Source of the DNA: a virus
Reading direction: 5' to 3' (one strand)
DNA length: 64,000 nucleotides
IMG/VR virus record: IMGVR_UViG_3300025132_007932
Location: 1-64,000 of that record
The notes under the pieces are model-generated. The model ran no database searches and was not told the DNA's origin. It saw only the letters and a program-made list of their open reading frames with translations. The position numbers and the translations under genes are program-made. This document shows, piece after piece, positions 31,548-40,702 of this stretch. Position 1 is the first letter of the stretch, and each line of letters opens with the position of its first letter.

Positions 31548-32473
31548 ATATTTTAATTACAGGCGGCGCCGGCTACATCGGTAGCGAATTGACACAGTAT
31601 CTTTTAGATGATGGGCACAAGGTTGTTGCATATGATAATTTAATGTACGATCCTACATCCTTACTGAGATATACAAACAATTCTGATTTCTCTTTTGTAA
31701 AGGGCGATGTTAGGGATTTAAATCTATTAAAGAAACATACAGATAAAGCTGATATTATTATTCCCCTAGCCGCCTTGGTCGGATTTCCTTTGTGCGACAA
31801 AGATGTCCGCGGCGCCCACGAAATCAACCATGAGGTAAATGCTTGGATTGCAAAAAACAAATCAGTGGATCAGTTAGTTATCTATCCATGCACCAACTCT
31901 GGATACGGAACAAGTGCTGATGGCTCTGTGGTCACTGAAGAGTCACCCTTGAACCCCGTATCACTATACGGCAGAACAAAAGTAGCAGGTGAGCGTGAAT
32001 ATAGAAACGTTGAAAATCATGTTACTTTCAGGCTAGCTACAGTATTCGGCCCGGGCTCTAGAATGAGGACCGACCTGCTGGTTAATAACTTTGTTCTCAA
32101 GGCATTAAGGGAGCGAGTTTTGGTTCTTTATGAATGTGAGTTTATGAGAAACTACGGACACCTTCAAGATGTTTGCCGCGCCTTTAGATGGGTTATTAAC
32201 AATTGGGAGGTTGTAAAGAATGACACCTACAATATGGGTAACGACGCGCTCAATATGAATAAGCTTCAATTAGCCCAAAAGATCCAAGAGCATCTTCCGC
32301 TGGAGATCATTAAAGCAGAGTTTACCACAGATCCAGATACCCGTGATTATACAGTTAGTAGTCAAAAGTTCTATGATACTGGCTTTGAGTGTAAGTACGA
32401 CTTAGACGATGGAATTAAACAGCTTATCACGGCATACAGTATTATTGAATCGCCGTGGTATGCGAATTATTAA
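31544..32473 (+). CDS. NAD-dependent sugar epimerase/dehydratase
   Basis: A 309-aa extended SDR protein. ILITGGAGYIGSEL is the NAD-binding GxxGxxG, and SLYGRTKVAGER supplies the YxxxK catalytic pair with the upstream Thr/Ser. Acts on a nucleotide-diphosphate sugar (4-epimerisation, dehydration or reduction). ATG 31544 overlaps the previous TGA. Confidence 0.8.
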   Translation: MNILITGGAGYIGSELTQYLLDDGHKVVAYDNLMYDPTSLLRYTNNSDFSFVKGDVRDLNLLKKHTDKADIIIPLAALVGFPLCDKDVRGAHEINHEVNAWIAKNKSVDQLVIYPCTNSGYGTSADGSVVTEESPLNPVSLYGRTKVAGEREYRNVENHVTFRLATVFGPGSRMRTDLLVNNFVLKALRERVLVLYECEFMRNYGHLQDVCRAFRWVINNWEVVKNDTYNMGNDALNMNKLQLAQKIQEHLPLEIIKAEFTTDPDTRDYTVSSQKFYDTGFECKYDLDDGIKQLITAYSIIESPWYANY

Positions 32474-32477
32474 AGTT

Positions 32478-33989
32478 ATGAGCAAGCAATTAGACGTATT
32501 ATTTGTGCACCCTAACGGCGCCCCAATTATTTATCAAGAGCTGAGTAAAACATATTCGGCTATCGAGCCGCCAATCTGGGCTGCTTTGCTAGCTAACAAT
32601 GCACGCAAGAATGGTTGGTCAGCTAGAATTTTAGACTGTGAGGCTGAGCGTCTTAATGCCATGGCATCGGCTGATACAATCAACGATTACAACCCAAGAT
32701 TGGTAGCAATTGTTATTTACGGCCAGCAGCCCTCTGCTTCCACCCAAAATATGATTGGCACCAACGCCCTTCTTGCTGAGTTAAAAGGGCGCTACGGCCA
32801 TCTTAAGACAGTTTTAATTGGTCTTCACCCATCTGCTGTTTCTCGCGGAACAATGCAAGATGAACAATCAGACTTTGTCTGTCAAGGTGAGGGCCCTCAT
32901 ACGATTAGTGGGCTTCTAACTGTTAATATGGATGATACAAGCCAGTTAGCAAACGTGCCTGGTTTGTGGTACCGCGACGATGGAAACATTGTTTGTACCA
33001 AGCCCGCCCCGCTAATAAGTCAAGAAGAATTGCCTTCTGAACTTCCTGGTATGGCTTGGGATCTTCTGCCTATGAGTAAATACCGTACGGCAAATTGGCA
33101 TGCAATGACAAATGGCGACGATAGGATGCCCTTTGCATCTCTTTATACAAGTCTTGGTTGTCCATTTAAATGTAGTTTTTGTTGTATCAATGCCCCATTT
33201 GGAAATAACAATTTAGAAAATTGGGACTACGGCCGAAACAAGTTTAGATATTGGGATCCTGAATATATTATTAAAGAGTTTGAACAGCTTCATAATATGG
33301 GAATAAGAAATGTAAAATTAGCTGATGAGATGTTTGTTTTATATAAAAATCATTTTATGAAACTTTGTGAATTAATTACTGAAAGAGGTTATGACTTCAA
33401 TATCTGGGCGTACGCTAGGATTGATACGGTAAGAGAAGAGTATTTAGAAACTCTCAAAAAAGCAGGTGTTAATTGGCTTGCGTTGGGTATTGAATCTGGA
33501 AACTCTGTTGTTCGTAAGGACGTAGTAAAAGGTAGATTTACTGAAGTAAATATTATAGATTTAGTTAAGAAAATTCAAGATCATGATATTAACGTAATTG
33601 GCAACTATATTTTTGGCCTTCCGGAAGACGATCATAGTAGTATGCAAGATACATTAGATATGTCTATTGATTTAAATTGCGAATTCGCAAACTTCTATTC
33701 CGCCATGGCCTACCCTGGTTCAAAATTGTATTTGGATGCATTGAAAGAAGATTGGCAGTTGCCAGAAACATACGTAGGATACTCACAACATTCTTATGAA
33801 ACAAAACCGCTGCCAACTAAGCATATATCGGCAGCAGAAGTTCTGAAATTTCGTGATGAAGCATTTTTAAAATACTATAAAAACCCAACATATCTTGATA
33901 TGATAGAAGATAAGTTTGGCAAAAGAACTCGTCTTGGTATCGAAGACATGACTAAGATTAAATTAAAAAGAAAAATCTTAGGAGATTAA
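32478..33989 (+). CDS. B12-binding radical SAM enzyme
   Basis: A 503-aa protein. The N-terminal third is a cobalamin-binding-type domain (LFVHPNGAPI ... VLIGLHPSA); the radical SAM cluster motif is CPFKCSFC (Cys228, 232, 235). Family members of this shape methylate or rearrange unactivated carbons. In this context a sugar methyltransferase is the likeliest role (inference). Start 32478 follows the previous stop; 32460 is an alternative. Confidence 0.8.
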   Translation: MSKQLDVLFVHPNGAPIIYQELSKTYSAIEPPIWAALLANNARKNGWSARILDCEAERLNAMASADTINDYNPRLVAIVIYGQQPSASTQNMIGTNALLAELKGRYGHLKTVLIGLHPSAVSRGTMQDEQSDFVCQGEGPHTISGLLTVNMDDTSQLANVPGLWYRDDGNIVCTKPAPLISQEELPSELPGMAWDLLPMSKYRTANWHAMTNGDDRMPFASLYTSLGCPFKCSFCCINAPFGNNNLENWDYGRNKFRYWDPEYIIKEFEQLHNMGIRNVKLADEMFVLYKNHFMKLCELITERGYDFNIWAYARIDTVREEYLETLKKAGVNWLALGIESGNSVVRKDVVKGRFTEVNIIDLVKKIQDHDINVIGNYIFGLPEDDHSSMQDTLDMSIDLNCEFANFYSAMAYPGSKLYLDALKEDWQLPETYVGYSQHSYETKPLPTKHISAAEVLKFRDEAFLKYYKNPTYLDMIEDKFGKRTRLGIEDMTKIKLKRKILGD

Positions 33990-34211
33990 ATGCAAAATAA
34001 AAAATTTAATTCTGGAGATTTGGTTCGCTGGTATGAATCATATGCTGACGATCTTTCCATGACTAAAGATAGTGGCTTGGGTATTGTCTTGGATGAGAAA
34101 AGTTATATACTCCACGGCGGAGATTTAAAGCATACAAATTATAGAGTGTATCGAAATAAGCACCAAGATATATTGGCTTTTGTATCAGAAGATTTGGTTA
34201 AAATAAAATAG
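33990..34211 (+). CDS. Small GDLV-type protein
   Basis: A 73-aa protein immediately after the radical SAM stop, with AGGAGAT as ribosome-binding site. FNSGDLVRWYESYADDL then GLGIVLDEKSY is a textbook GDLV core. The only such protein inside the sugar cluster. Function unknown. Confidence 0.6.
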   Translation: MQNKKFNSGDLVRWYESYADDLSMTKDSGLGIVLDEKSYILHGGDLKHTNYRVYRNKHQDILAFVSEDLVKIK

Positions 34212-34219
34212 GAGAGAAA

Positions 34220-34831
34220 ATGCTTTCAAAAGAAGAACTAATAAAATTTGAGACAGAAATGGCTGCCTGCTTTGATGCAGCTATGATCCGTGCGCCCGTG
34301 CACCTTTATAACGGAAATGAAGAGCAGATTATCAAAGTATTTAAGGACAACAACATAGGACCCGAAGACTGGGTTCTTTGTTCTTGGAGAAGCCACTATC
34401 AGTGCCTCTTGAAAGGAGTGCCACCAGAGGAATTGAAAGCAGCAATTTTACAAGGTCGCTCAATTTCTCTTTGTTTTTCAAAGTATAGAGTGCTCTCATC
34501 TGGTATTGTCACCGGTGTTTTGCCTATTGCTACTGGCATTGCGATGGATATCAAGCGTCAGGGTGGTAAAAACAAGGTCTATTGCTTTATGGGAGAGATG
34601 ACATCTGAAACAGGTGTGGCTCATGAATGCATCAAGTATGCCAGAAACCATAAACTTCCAATTCACTTTATTGTTGAGGACAACGGAAAGTCAGTGTGTA
34701 CTGATACTCGTGCTACTTGGGCAATGGAAAAGCTTACTTATGAAGATGTAAATGATGAATACATCACATACTACAAATATAACTTAGACAAATACCCGCA
34801 CGCTGGTGCTGGAAAGAGAGTGCAATTCTAA
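34220..34831 (+). CDS. TPP-dependent E1 alpha-like subunit
   Basis: A 203-aa protein related to the E1 alpha (TPP-binding) subunit of pyruvate/acetoin dehydrogenases. The TPP/Mg loop reads MGEMTSETGVAHECIKYA, where the usual GDG is GEM, and ends VEDN in place of NN. It is shorter than typical E1 alpha (about 320-400 aa). No E2 lipoyl partner is nearby. It abuts the beta-like gene, so the two likely form a heteromer that makes or transfers a ketol/acyl unit. Confidence 0.65.
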   Translation: MLSKEELIKFETEMAACFDAAMIRAPVHLYNGNEEQIIKVFKDNNIGPEDWVLCSWRSHYQCLLKGVPPEELKAAILQGRSISLCFSKYRVLSSGIVTGVLPIATGIAMDIKRQGGKNKVYCFMGEMTSETGVAHECIKYARNHKLPIHFIVEDNGKSVCTDTRATWAMEKLTYEDVNDEYITYYKYNLDKYPHAGAGKRVQF

Positions 34832-35370
34832 TGGGAGCTTATTTCGACGAATTAAAAAGAGCAATGACTTACTTAGGCGAACAACAAGACACCTTGTTCA
34901 TAGGCCAAGCCGTTGCTTATAAAGGCACAGCAATGACCAACACTTTATCAGATGTAGACCGACAAAAGTTGATTGAAATGCCGGTCGATGAAGAGATGCA
35001 AATGGGAATGACCACGGGACTAGCAGTCAATGGAACAGTACCAGTTAGCATCTACCCGAGATGGAACTTTCTTTTGTGTGCAGTAAATCAATTAGTAAAC
35101 CATCTCGATAGAATGAAGGAGTTTTCTCACGGAGAATATGTGCCGAAAGCAATCATTCGTGTTGGGATTGGCTCTGTTCGACCTTTAAATCCTCAAGTGC
35201 AGCACACTGGCGATTTTACACAAGTTTTTAGAGGAATGTTGCGAAACACCGAGGTTATTAGATGTGATGAGCCAGAAGATATTTTCCCTGCATACTACAA
35301 GGCATACAACAGAACCGATGGTAAAAGCACAATTATTGTAGAATACGGAGACTATTATGGAGAAAAATAA
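34831..35370 (+). CDS. TPP-dependent E1 beta-like subunit, short
   Basis: A 179-aa protein matching the N-terminal (pyrimidine-binding) domain of E1 beta, with MPVDEEMQMGMTTGLAVNG holding the Glu that activates TPP. The C-terminal transketolase-C domain of the usual roughly 320-aa subunit is absent. Overlaps the alpha-like stop by one base. A minimal TPP enzyme for a branched or extended sugar is one hypothesis. Confidence 0.65.
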   Translation: MGAYFDELKRAMTYLGEQQDTLFIGQAVAYKGTAMTNTLSDVDRQKLIEMPVDEEMQMGMTTGLAVNGTVPVSIYPRWNFLLCAVNQLVNHLDRMKEFSHGEYVPKAIIRVGIGSVRPLNPQVQHTGDFTQVFRGMLRNTEVIRCDEPEDIFPAYYKAYNRTDGKSTIIVEYGDYYGEK

Positions 35371-36316
35371 CCCAAAAGTCCTATTTGTAACCGAGAAGTG
35401 GTGTGACGCAGACCCAGCGAAAGGGTTGACAAACAACTATCACAACTTATTCAAGACATTTTCTACAGTTCTCCCAGATGCAAAGTTTAGTATCATACAC
35501 TTGGATGAATATTCAGCGGTTAAAAAGAAGCATATAGATGGATTCTTGCCGATTCTTGTCGATAGGCTTGAGCCAGATGTTGTTGTCTTCTCTCTTTTGG
35601 GAAAATCTCACTTAAACCCCACAGAGAGCAGCTATGAGCATATTAAATCCAAAGGCTGTAAGACAGTTTTTATGTGGCCTGATATGTTTGAGGGCTGGGG
35701 AATTCCACAGATAGAAGAATTTAATGATGCAGGCTTTGCTGATTTACATGTTTGTTGGGGCTCAGAAAGAAATCTTTCTCAGGAATATGATAATCTGATT
35801 TGGCTATGGGCCCCGCAAGATGAAACAATGTATTATCCAGTCGAAGATTCTGAGAAGACAATTAATGTTAGTTTTCTGGGATCTCCACGCTATGCCGAGA
35901 GACAAAGATACTTGACACACTTATTGACTAGTGGAACTGAAGTTAACATTGGCGGCGGTCAGAGAGAAGAAGGATTACCAGCGATTAAATATGCAGAATT
36001 GATGAGAAGTTCAAGGATTAATTTAAATTTTCCCGAAGGGCCTGAAGGTAACGACCAGTGTAAGGGAAGAGTTTGGGAAATTTTAGCCACAAAGTCTCTT
36101 CTGCTTGAAAGAGCGAATGAGGCAACTAAGAGCTTTCTGGTACCGGGCGAGCACTACGTTGAGTTTAAAGACGAAAATGATTTAATAGATAAAATAAACT
36201 ATTATCTCGACAACCCAGAAGAAAGAAGTTATATTGCACAAAACGGATATAACATTTACAAAGAAAAATACAATGCAAGAGTATTCTGGAATACGATTAT
36301 GGAGAAATTAGGATGA
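35357..36316 (+). CDS. Glycosyltransferase, CgeB/GT-B-like
   Basis: A 319-aa protein. VSFLGSPRYAERQRYL and INLNFPEGPEGNDQCKGRVW are typical of the C-terminal domain of CgeB-type/GT1 glycosyltransferases, and the end has the usual VLPGEHYVEFKD-like strand. Overlaps the E1 beta gene by 14 nt. Donor unknown. Confidence 0.7.
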   Translation: MEKNNPKVLFVTEKWCDADPAKGLTNNYHNLFKTFSTVLPDAKFSIIHLDEYSAVKKKHIDGFLPILVDRLEPDVVVFSLLGKSHLNPTESSYEHIKSKGCKTVFMWPDMFEGWGIPQIEEFNDAGFADLHVCWGSERNLSQEYDNLIWLWAPQDETMYYPVEDSEKTINVSFLGSPRYAERQRYLTHLLTSGTEVNIGGGQREEGLPAIKYAELMRSSRINLNFPEGPEGNDQCKGRVWEILATKSLLLERANEATKSFLVPGEHYVEFKDENDLIDKINYYLDNPEERSYIAQNGYNIYKEKYNARVFWNTIMEKLG

Positions 36317-37143
36317 GTTATAAATATGATGTTTCAATATTGATGCCGGCAATTAGAACACACCAATGGTTGATGATGTATGGTAGCCTTTTTAACGCCT
36401 GCAAAGAACACACTTGGGAATTAGTCTTGGTTAGTCCGTTCGATTTGCCACCGGAAATGCAGCACTTTGACAATGTAAAGCTAATCAAGGATTATGGAGC
36501 CCCAACCAGAGCCGCACAAATAGGTGCCTTGCAATGTGAGGGTGAATATATGTATCACTGCGTTGATGATGCAATCTTTTTACCAGACGCAATAGATACC
36601 GCTGTCAATATTTTAAGAACTCACGGCACTAGAAAAGATGTGGTCAATATGAGATATCGTGAGGGAGCCATGTATTCGGGCCAAACATTGCCAATGGGCT
36701 TTTGGACTGCTCACTTTCACGGAGAACTACAGCTTCCAGGTATACCCAGAGACTATAAAATTTCTCTACATCATTTTATGAGAATGGATTATTTTAAGGA
36801 GCTTGGCGGTTGGGACTGTTCTTATGAATATATTAACCACCCTCTGCATGATCTTATGTTTAGAGTTCAAGCCGACGGTGGCCGCCTCTTTGATTCTCCC
36901 ACAGATGCAACGACGTGCAATCACTACGTTAATAAGTCAGTAGACCACGCACCAATCTATGATGCACAAACATTTTCAGATAAGCCCAGGTTTGATGCGA
37001 TCTACACACAACCTGGAAACCCAGCATCGACAAGAATTAAAATTGATTTAGATAACTGGCAACAAACGCCACCAATCTGGAAGAGGCGTTTTGAGTTTAA
37101 AGATGGTAAGCTTCCACAAAGCTATAAGGAGCTTGGATATTAA
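36313..37143 (+). CDS. GT2-like glycosyltransferase, paralogue A
   Basis: A 276-aa GT-A protein. SILMPAIRTHQWLMMY opens the fold; VDDA at about residue 82 is the DXD-like metal site; GGWDCSYEYINHPLHDLM contains the catalytic region. It ends with the shared motif WKRRF. Two other genes, 39914 and 40702, are clear paralogues. Confidence 0.75.
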   Translation: MSYKYDVSILMPAIRTHQWLMMYGSLFNACKEHTWELVLVSPFDLPPEMQHFDNVKLIKDYGAPTRAAQIGALQCEGEYMYHCVDDAIFLPDAIDTAVNILRTHGTRKDVVNMRYREGAMYSGQTLPMGFWTAHFHGELQLPGIPRDYKISLHHFMRMDYFKELGGWDCSYEYINHPLHDLMFRVQADGGRLFDSPTDATTCNHYVNKSVDHAPIYDAQTFSDKPRFDAIYTQPGNPASTRIKIDLDNWQQTPPIWKRRFEFKDGKLPQSYKELGY

Positions 37144-37928
37144 TGGATATAGGTGTTGTAGGGGTTGGAGTAGTTGGAGGAGCCTGTAAATTTGGTTTTG
37201 AATTATTAGGGCACGATGTGTCGGTTCATGATATTAGGTTAGATACAACGCTAACTGATGTAATGGATTCGGAGGTTGTATACATCTGCGTTCCAACCCC
37301 CCGAGCAGATGACGGCTCCTGTGACATTAGCATCGTGCGGGAAGTAATATTAGAGCTAAAAGAACGCGGATATACCGGAATAGTGGCGATAAAATCAACA
37401 GTTGTTCCTGGAACAACAGAATCCCTCAGAGAAGAGACTGGGTTGAATGTTTGTTTTGTCCCAGAGTTTTTGAGAGAGCGCTGCGCAATAACTGATTTTA
37501 CTGAAAATCACGATGTCTGCATTATAGGATGCAGTGACGATGAAACATATGAGTTATTGAAGGCTTGTCACGGCTCGTTGCCAGAAAAGTTCGTCAGATT
37601 GACACACGCCGAAGCGGAGTTTTGTAAGTATTTCAACAATGTATACAATGCAATGTTGATTATTTTTGCTAACAGCTTCTACGAAGCGTGTAAAATTAGT
37701 GGAGTAAATTATACCAATGTTAAGAATGCAGTTGTTAATCGCAAACATATTCACGGAAACTACCTTGAATGTAATGATAATTTCAGAGGTTTTGGTGGCA
37801 TGTGTTTACCTAAAGATGTGTCCGCTATGGCCAAGTTAATGGAAAATAGCGATGTAGATTTTTTTGAAGATCTTTTAGATGAAAATAGCAAATATAAAGT
37901 AACTGTTTTCAAGGGTATGCGAAAATGA
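37143..37928 (+). CDS. Truncated UDP-glucose/GDP-mannose dehydrogenase
   Basis: A 261-aa protein. VVGVGVVGGACK binds NAD and GFGGMCLPKD (Cys221) holds the catalytic cysteine; Lys162 in EFCKYFNN is also in place. Typical enzymes are about 390-430 aa; the C-terminal nucleotide-sugar-binding domain is absent. It could be a stand-alone catalytic half, a partner-dependent enzyme or a decayed gene. The frame is intact and tightly packed, which favours function. Confidence 0.7.
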   Translation: MDIGVVGVGVVGGACKFGFELLGHDVSVHDIRLDTTLTDVMDSEVVYICVPTPRADDGSCDISIVREVILELKERGYTGIVAIKSTVVPGTTESLREETGLNVCFVPEFLRERCAITDFTENHDVCIIGCSDDETYELLKACHGSLPEKFVRLTHAEAEFCKYFNNVYNAMLIIFANSFYEACKISGVNYTNVKNAVVNRKHIHGNYLECNDNFRGFGGMCLPKDVSAMAKLMENSDVDFFEDLLDENSKYKVTVFKGMRK

Positions 37929-38908
37929 TATCGAACAAGTACGGAATTATCTTTATACACCCTCCAAAGACCGGAGGTACGTCTGTACATACAGCGCTAC
38001 ATCGCGATCTTGACCAAGAATGTATGATGGCCACTGGAAAAGATTATAAGAATTTTTTTAAAAGCGATAAAAGGTACGGCACCCCCGATCTTCCCGCAGT
38101 AGAATACGAAGATGAAGTAACCCACGTGGCGCCCTCTGATGTAGATTTTCCTTGGTGGAAACATTGGGTCCAGCTTCAAAGAGACGAAGATGCCTATTTT
38201 ATGAAAACTGTTCATGCAATTGAAAAACGTTTTGAATTAGAAGGTCTAAATTTGAATACATACCCAGGGGCAATCAACAACGCATTTGGTACATCTGGAT
38301 GGCAAGGTAATATAAAACATTTTCCCTTTTACGTTTGGCATCAGCTTATGACCGATCCAAGGTTTGCAGCATATAAAAGCTTTAATAAATCTTACACACC
38401 CGTTGCAACAGTTAGAAATCCTTACAAAAGAGAATTTTCAGTGTTCTTATATTCAAAAAATAAATTTTTGCAAAATGAATCTAAAGGGCTTAGAAAAAAA
38501 GACATATCAGCATTAATTCAAAGAGAGTGGTACCATTGGACACGCAGGTGGCAGAGTCTTGGTGAAGAAACATCCCTCTTTATTAATCCTCCATCCAATC
38601 CAGACACCTACATATCCAGCCAAACTTCATATCTACTTGCAGAGGAGCAGGAACCCGGCGCCGGCGTTCCATTGGTATCATCATTTATTCGAGCAGAAAC
38701 GCTTGAACAAGATTATAATGATTTTTGTGATTTAGTGGGAATTAAAGTAAAGGGTCCTGTACCACACCTCTTGAGTAATAGCAGTAACTGGAAACAATAT
38801 CTGCCAGAAAATATTGTAGACTGGTACACGGATAAAAATATTGAAGATATCCACAGAATCAGAAAGGAAGATTTTGAACTCTTAGGATATAAAAAGGAGA
38901 ACAGATGA
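37925..38908 (+). CDS. Sulfotransferase-like protein
   Basis: A 327-aa protein. FIHPPKTGGTS (residues 10-20) is the 5'-phosphosulfate-binding loop and TVRNPYKREFSVFL the 3'-phosphate-binding motif, as in the Sulfotransfer_2 family. It would move sulfate from PAPS to a sugar or protein. Phage sulfotransferases are unusual. Acceptor is probably a cluster-made glycan (inference). Confidence 0.75.
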   Translation: MISNKYGIIFIHPPKTGGTSVHTALHRDLDQECMMATGKDYKNFFKSDKRYGTPDLPAVEYEDEVTHVAPSDVDFPWWKHWVQLQRDEDAYFMKTVHAIEKRFELEGLNLNTYPGAINNAFGTSGWQGNIKHFPFYVWHQLMTDPRFAAYKSFNKSYTPVATVRNPYKREFSVFLYSKNKFLQNESKGLRKKDISALIQREWYHWTRRWQSLGEETSLFINPPSNPDTYISSQTSYLLAEEQEPGAGVPLVSSFIRAETLEQDYNDFCDLVGIKVKGPVPHLLSNSSNWKQYLPENIVDWYTDKNIEDIHRIRKEDFELLGYKKENR

Positions 38909-39921
38909 GTAAAGTATTAATCACAGGCAGCCAAGGGTTCATAGGCTCATACCTTTGTGCTGAATTTTTAGATAAGGGATACAAAGTTATTGGTATTGAT
39001 AACTTTTCTAAATACGGCCCTATCACACGACCACACGATAGTCATCCAAATTTCGAATTGATTGAGATGGATGTAATTGATTTGGATCCAGAGAATTTAC
39101 CAGACCAGCTTTTGGACGTTGAATACATTATTGCTGGTGCTGCAATGATTGGAGGCATCACATATTTTCATAAATATGCTTATGATTTATTGGCAACAAA
39201 TGAAAGGATTATGGCGTCGACTTACGACGTCGCAATCAAGCTACATCAGCTTGGAGTCTTGAAAAGAATCCTTGTGGCATCAAGCAGTATGGTGTTTGAG
39301 AACACGGAAGTATATCCTACACCCGAAGAAAATGTCATAGTATGCGCACCACCACTTAGCACCTATGGTTTCCAAAAGCTGGCTGTTGAATATTTTGCAA
39401 AAGGCGCCTTCGAGCAGTACGGAGTGCCTTACACTATCATCCGTCCATTTAATTGTGTTGGTGTAGGTGAAGAAGACGCTATCGGAGAACATGAAGTAAA
39501 GTCTGGTAATATTAAATTAATGATGAGCCATGTTCTCCCGGACATCATCAACAAGATTTTAAAAGGTCAGGACCCGCTCCACGTTCTCGGTACTGGCGAA
39601 CAAATTCGTTGCTACACAAACGGAAAAGACATTGCAAGAGGCGTTAGAATGTGCCTCGAAAGCGAAGCGGCTGTCAATGAAGACTTCAATATATCTACGC
39701 CGGTTGCCACGTCTGTCATTGAATTGGCACAATTGGTCTGGAACATTTTGAATCCGGACAAAGAGTTTTCAATTGTATCGGACGAAGCCTACGAATATGA
39801 CGTCCAGAGGCGAATTCCTAATGTCACCAAGGCAAAAAAGTTGATTGGTTTTGAAGCGGAAATAGGTTTGGAAGAATCTGTCCGAGAAGTAATCGAATAT
39901 ATGAGGCAACAAAGTGAGTAA
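38905..39921 (+). CDS. NAD-dependent sugar epimerase/dehydratase
   Basis: A 338-aa extended SDR protein: LITGSQGFIGSYL nucleotide loop, ASSSM and STYGFQKLAVE (YxxxK) catalytic residues. Resembles UDP-glucose/UDP-glucuronate epimerase-type enzymes more than GDP-mannose ones. It could pair with the truncated dehydrogenase to change a uronic acid (speculative). Confidence 0.75.
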   Translation: MSKVLITGSQGFIGSYLCAEFLDKGYKVIGIDNFSKYGPITRPHDSHPNFELIEMDVIDLDPENLPDQLLDVEYIIAGAAMIGGITYFHKYAYDLLATNERIMASTYDVAIKLHQLGVLKRILVASSSMVFENTEVYPTPEENVIVCAPPLSTYGFQKLAVEYFAKGAFEQYGVPYTIIRPFNCVGVGEEDAIGEHEVKSGNIKLMMSHVLPDIINKILKGQDPLHVLGTGEQIRCYTNGKDIARGVRMCLESEAAVNEDFNISTPVATSVIELAQLVWNILNPDKEFSIVSDEAYEYDVQRRIPNVTKAKKLIGFEAEIGLEESVREVIEYMRQQSE

Positions 39922-40702
39922 ACCAGAAGTATCTTTAATTCTGCCTAGCATCAGGACCGAGAGATTACCAAAATTATATGAAACAATTCTAAAATCTACA
40001 AAGAGAGATTTTGAATTAGTAATCTGCGGGCCAAACCCCCTACCAGAAGAACTAAAAGAGAAGAGAAATGTCAAATACGTAAAAGATTATGGCTCACCAG
40101 TACGTGCGTCTAATATAGCTGCGTCATTATGTGAGGGTAAAGTTTACACCTGGTTAGCAGATGATTGTTTGTTTTTTGATGATTCACTTGACAAATGCTT
40201 AGATATGTTTTATGATATGGGTACGGCTAAGAACAATGTTCTTGTTGCAAAATATTTCGAAGGACAAGAGGGAAGCACGGAAAGACAAACATTACAGCCA
40301 GACAGTTACTTTAGAGTAAACAGCACACCCGCGGGTTCTCCACACATACCAAATGAGTGGTGGTTATTCAATATTGGATTTATGTATGCTGATTTCTTTA
40401 ATTCTCTTGGAGGTTGGGATTGTAGCTATGAAGGCACTTGGGCCTCTCACGCTGATATGGCAATCCGCGCTCAATACTTGGGAGCAAATGTGAAGATGGC
40501 CGACGTTCCGCTTTTTGTCTGTGATCATATGCCCGGAGGCACCGGTGATCATATGCCTATATTTATTTGTCAACATCAGCATGATGAACCTCTGCTACAA
40601 GAAAAATACAGAGATCCAAATTGGACATTGAATGTTAGACCAAAACTTAAATTAGAAAATTGGAAAGAAGCCCCCGCGGTTTGGAAAAGGAGATTTGAAT
40701 AA
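39914..40702 (+). CDS. GT2-like glycosyltransferase, paralogue B
   Basis: A 262-aa protein, GTG start overlapping the previous gene by 8 nt. SLILPSIRTERLPKLY, ADDC metal motif near residue 83, GGWDCSYEGTWASHADM, and terminal VWKRRF align with paralogues A and C. Confidence 0.75.
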   Translation: MSKPEVSLILPSIRTERLPKLYETILKSTKRDFELVICGPNPLPEELKEKRNVKYVKDYGSPVRASNIAASLCEGKVYTWLADDCLFFDDSLDKCLDMFYDMGTAKNNVLVAKYFEGQEGSTERQTLQPDSYFRVNSTPAGSPHIPNEWWLFNIGFMYADFFNSLGGWDCSYEGTWASHADMAIRAQYLGANVKMADVPLFVCDHMPGGTGDHMPIFICQHQHDEPLLQEKYRDPNWTLNVRPKLKLENWKEAPAVWKRRFE

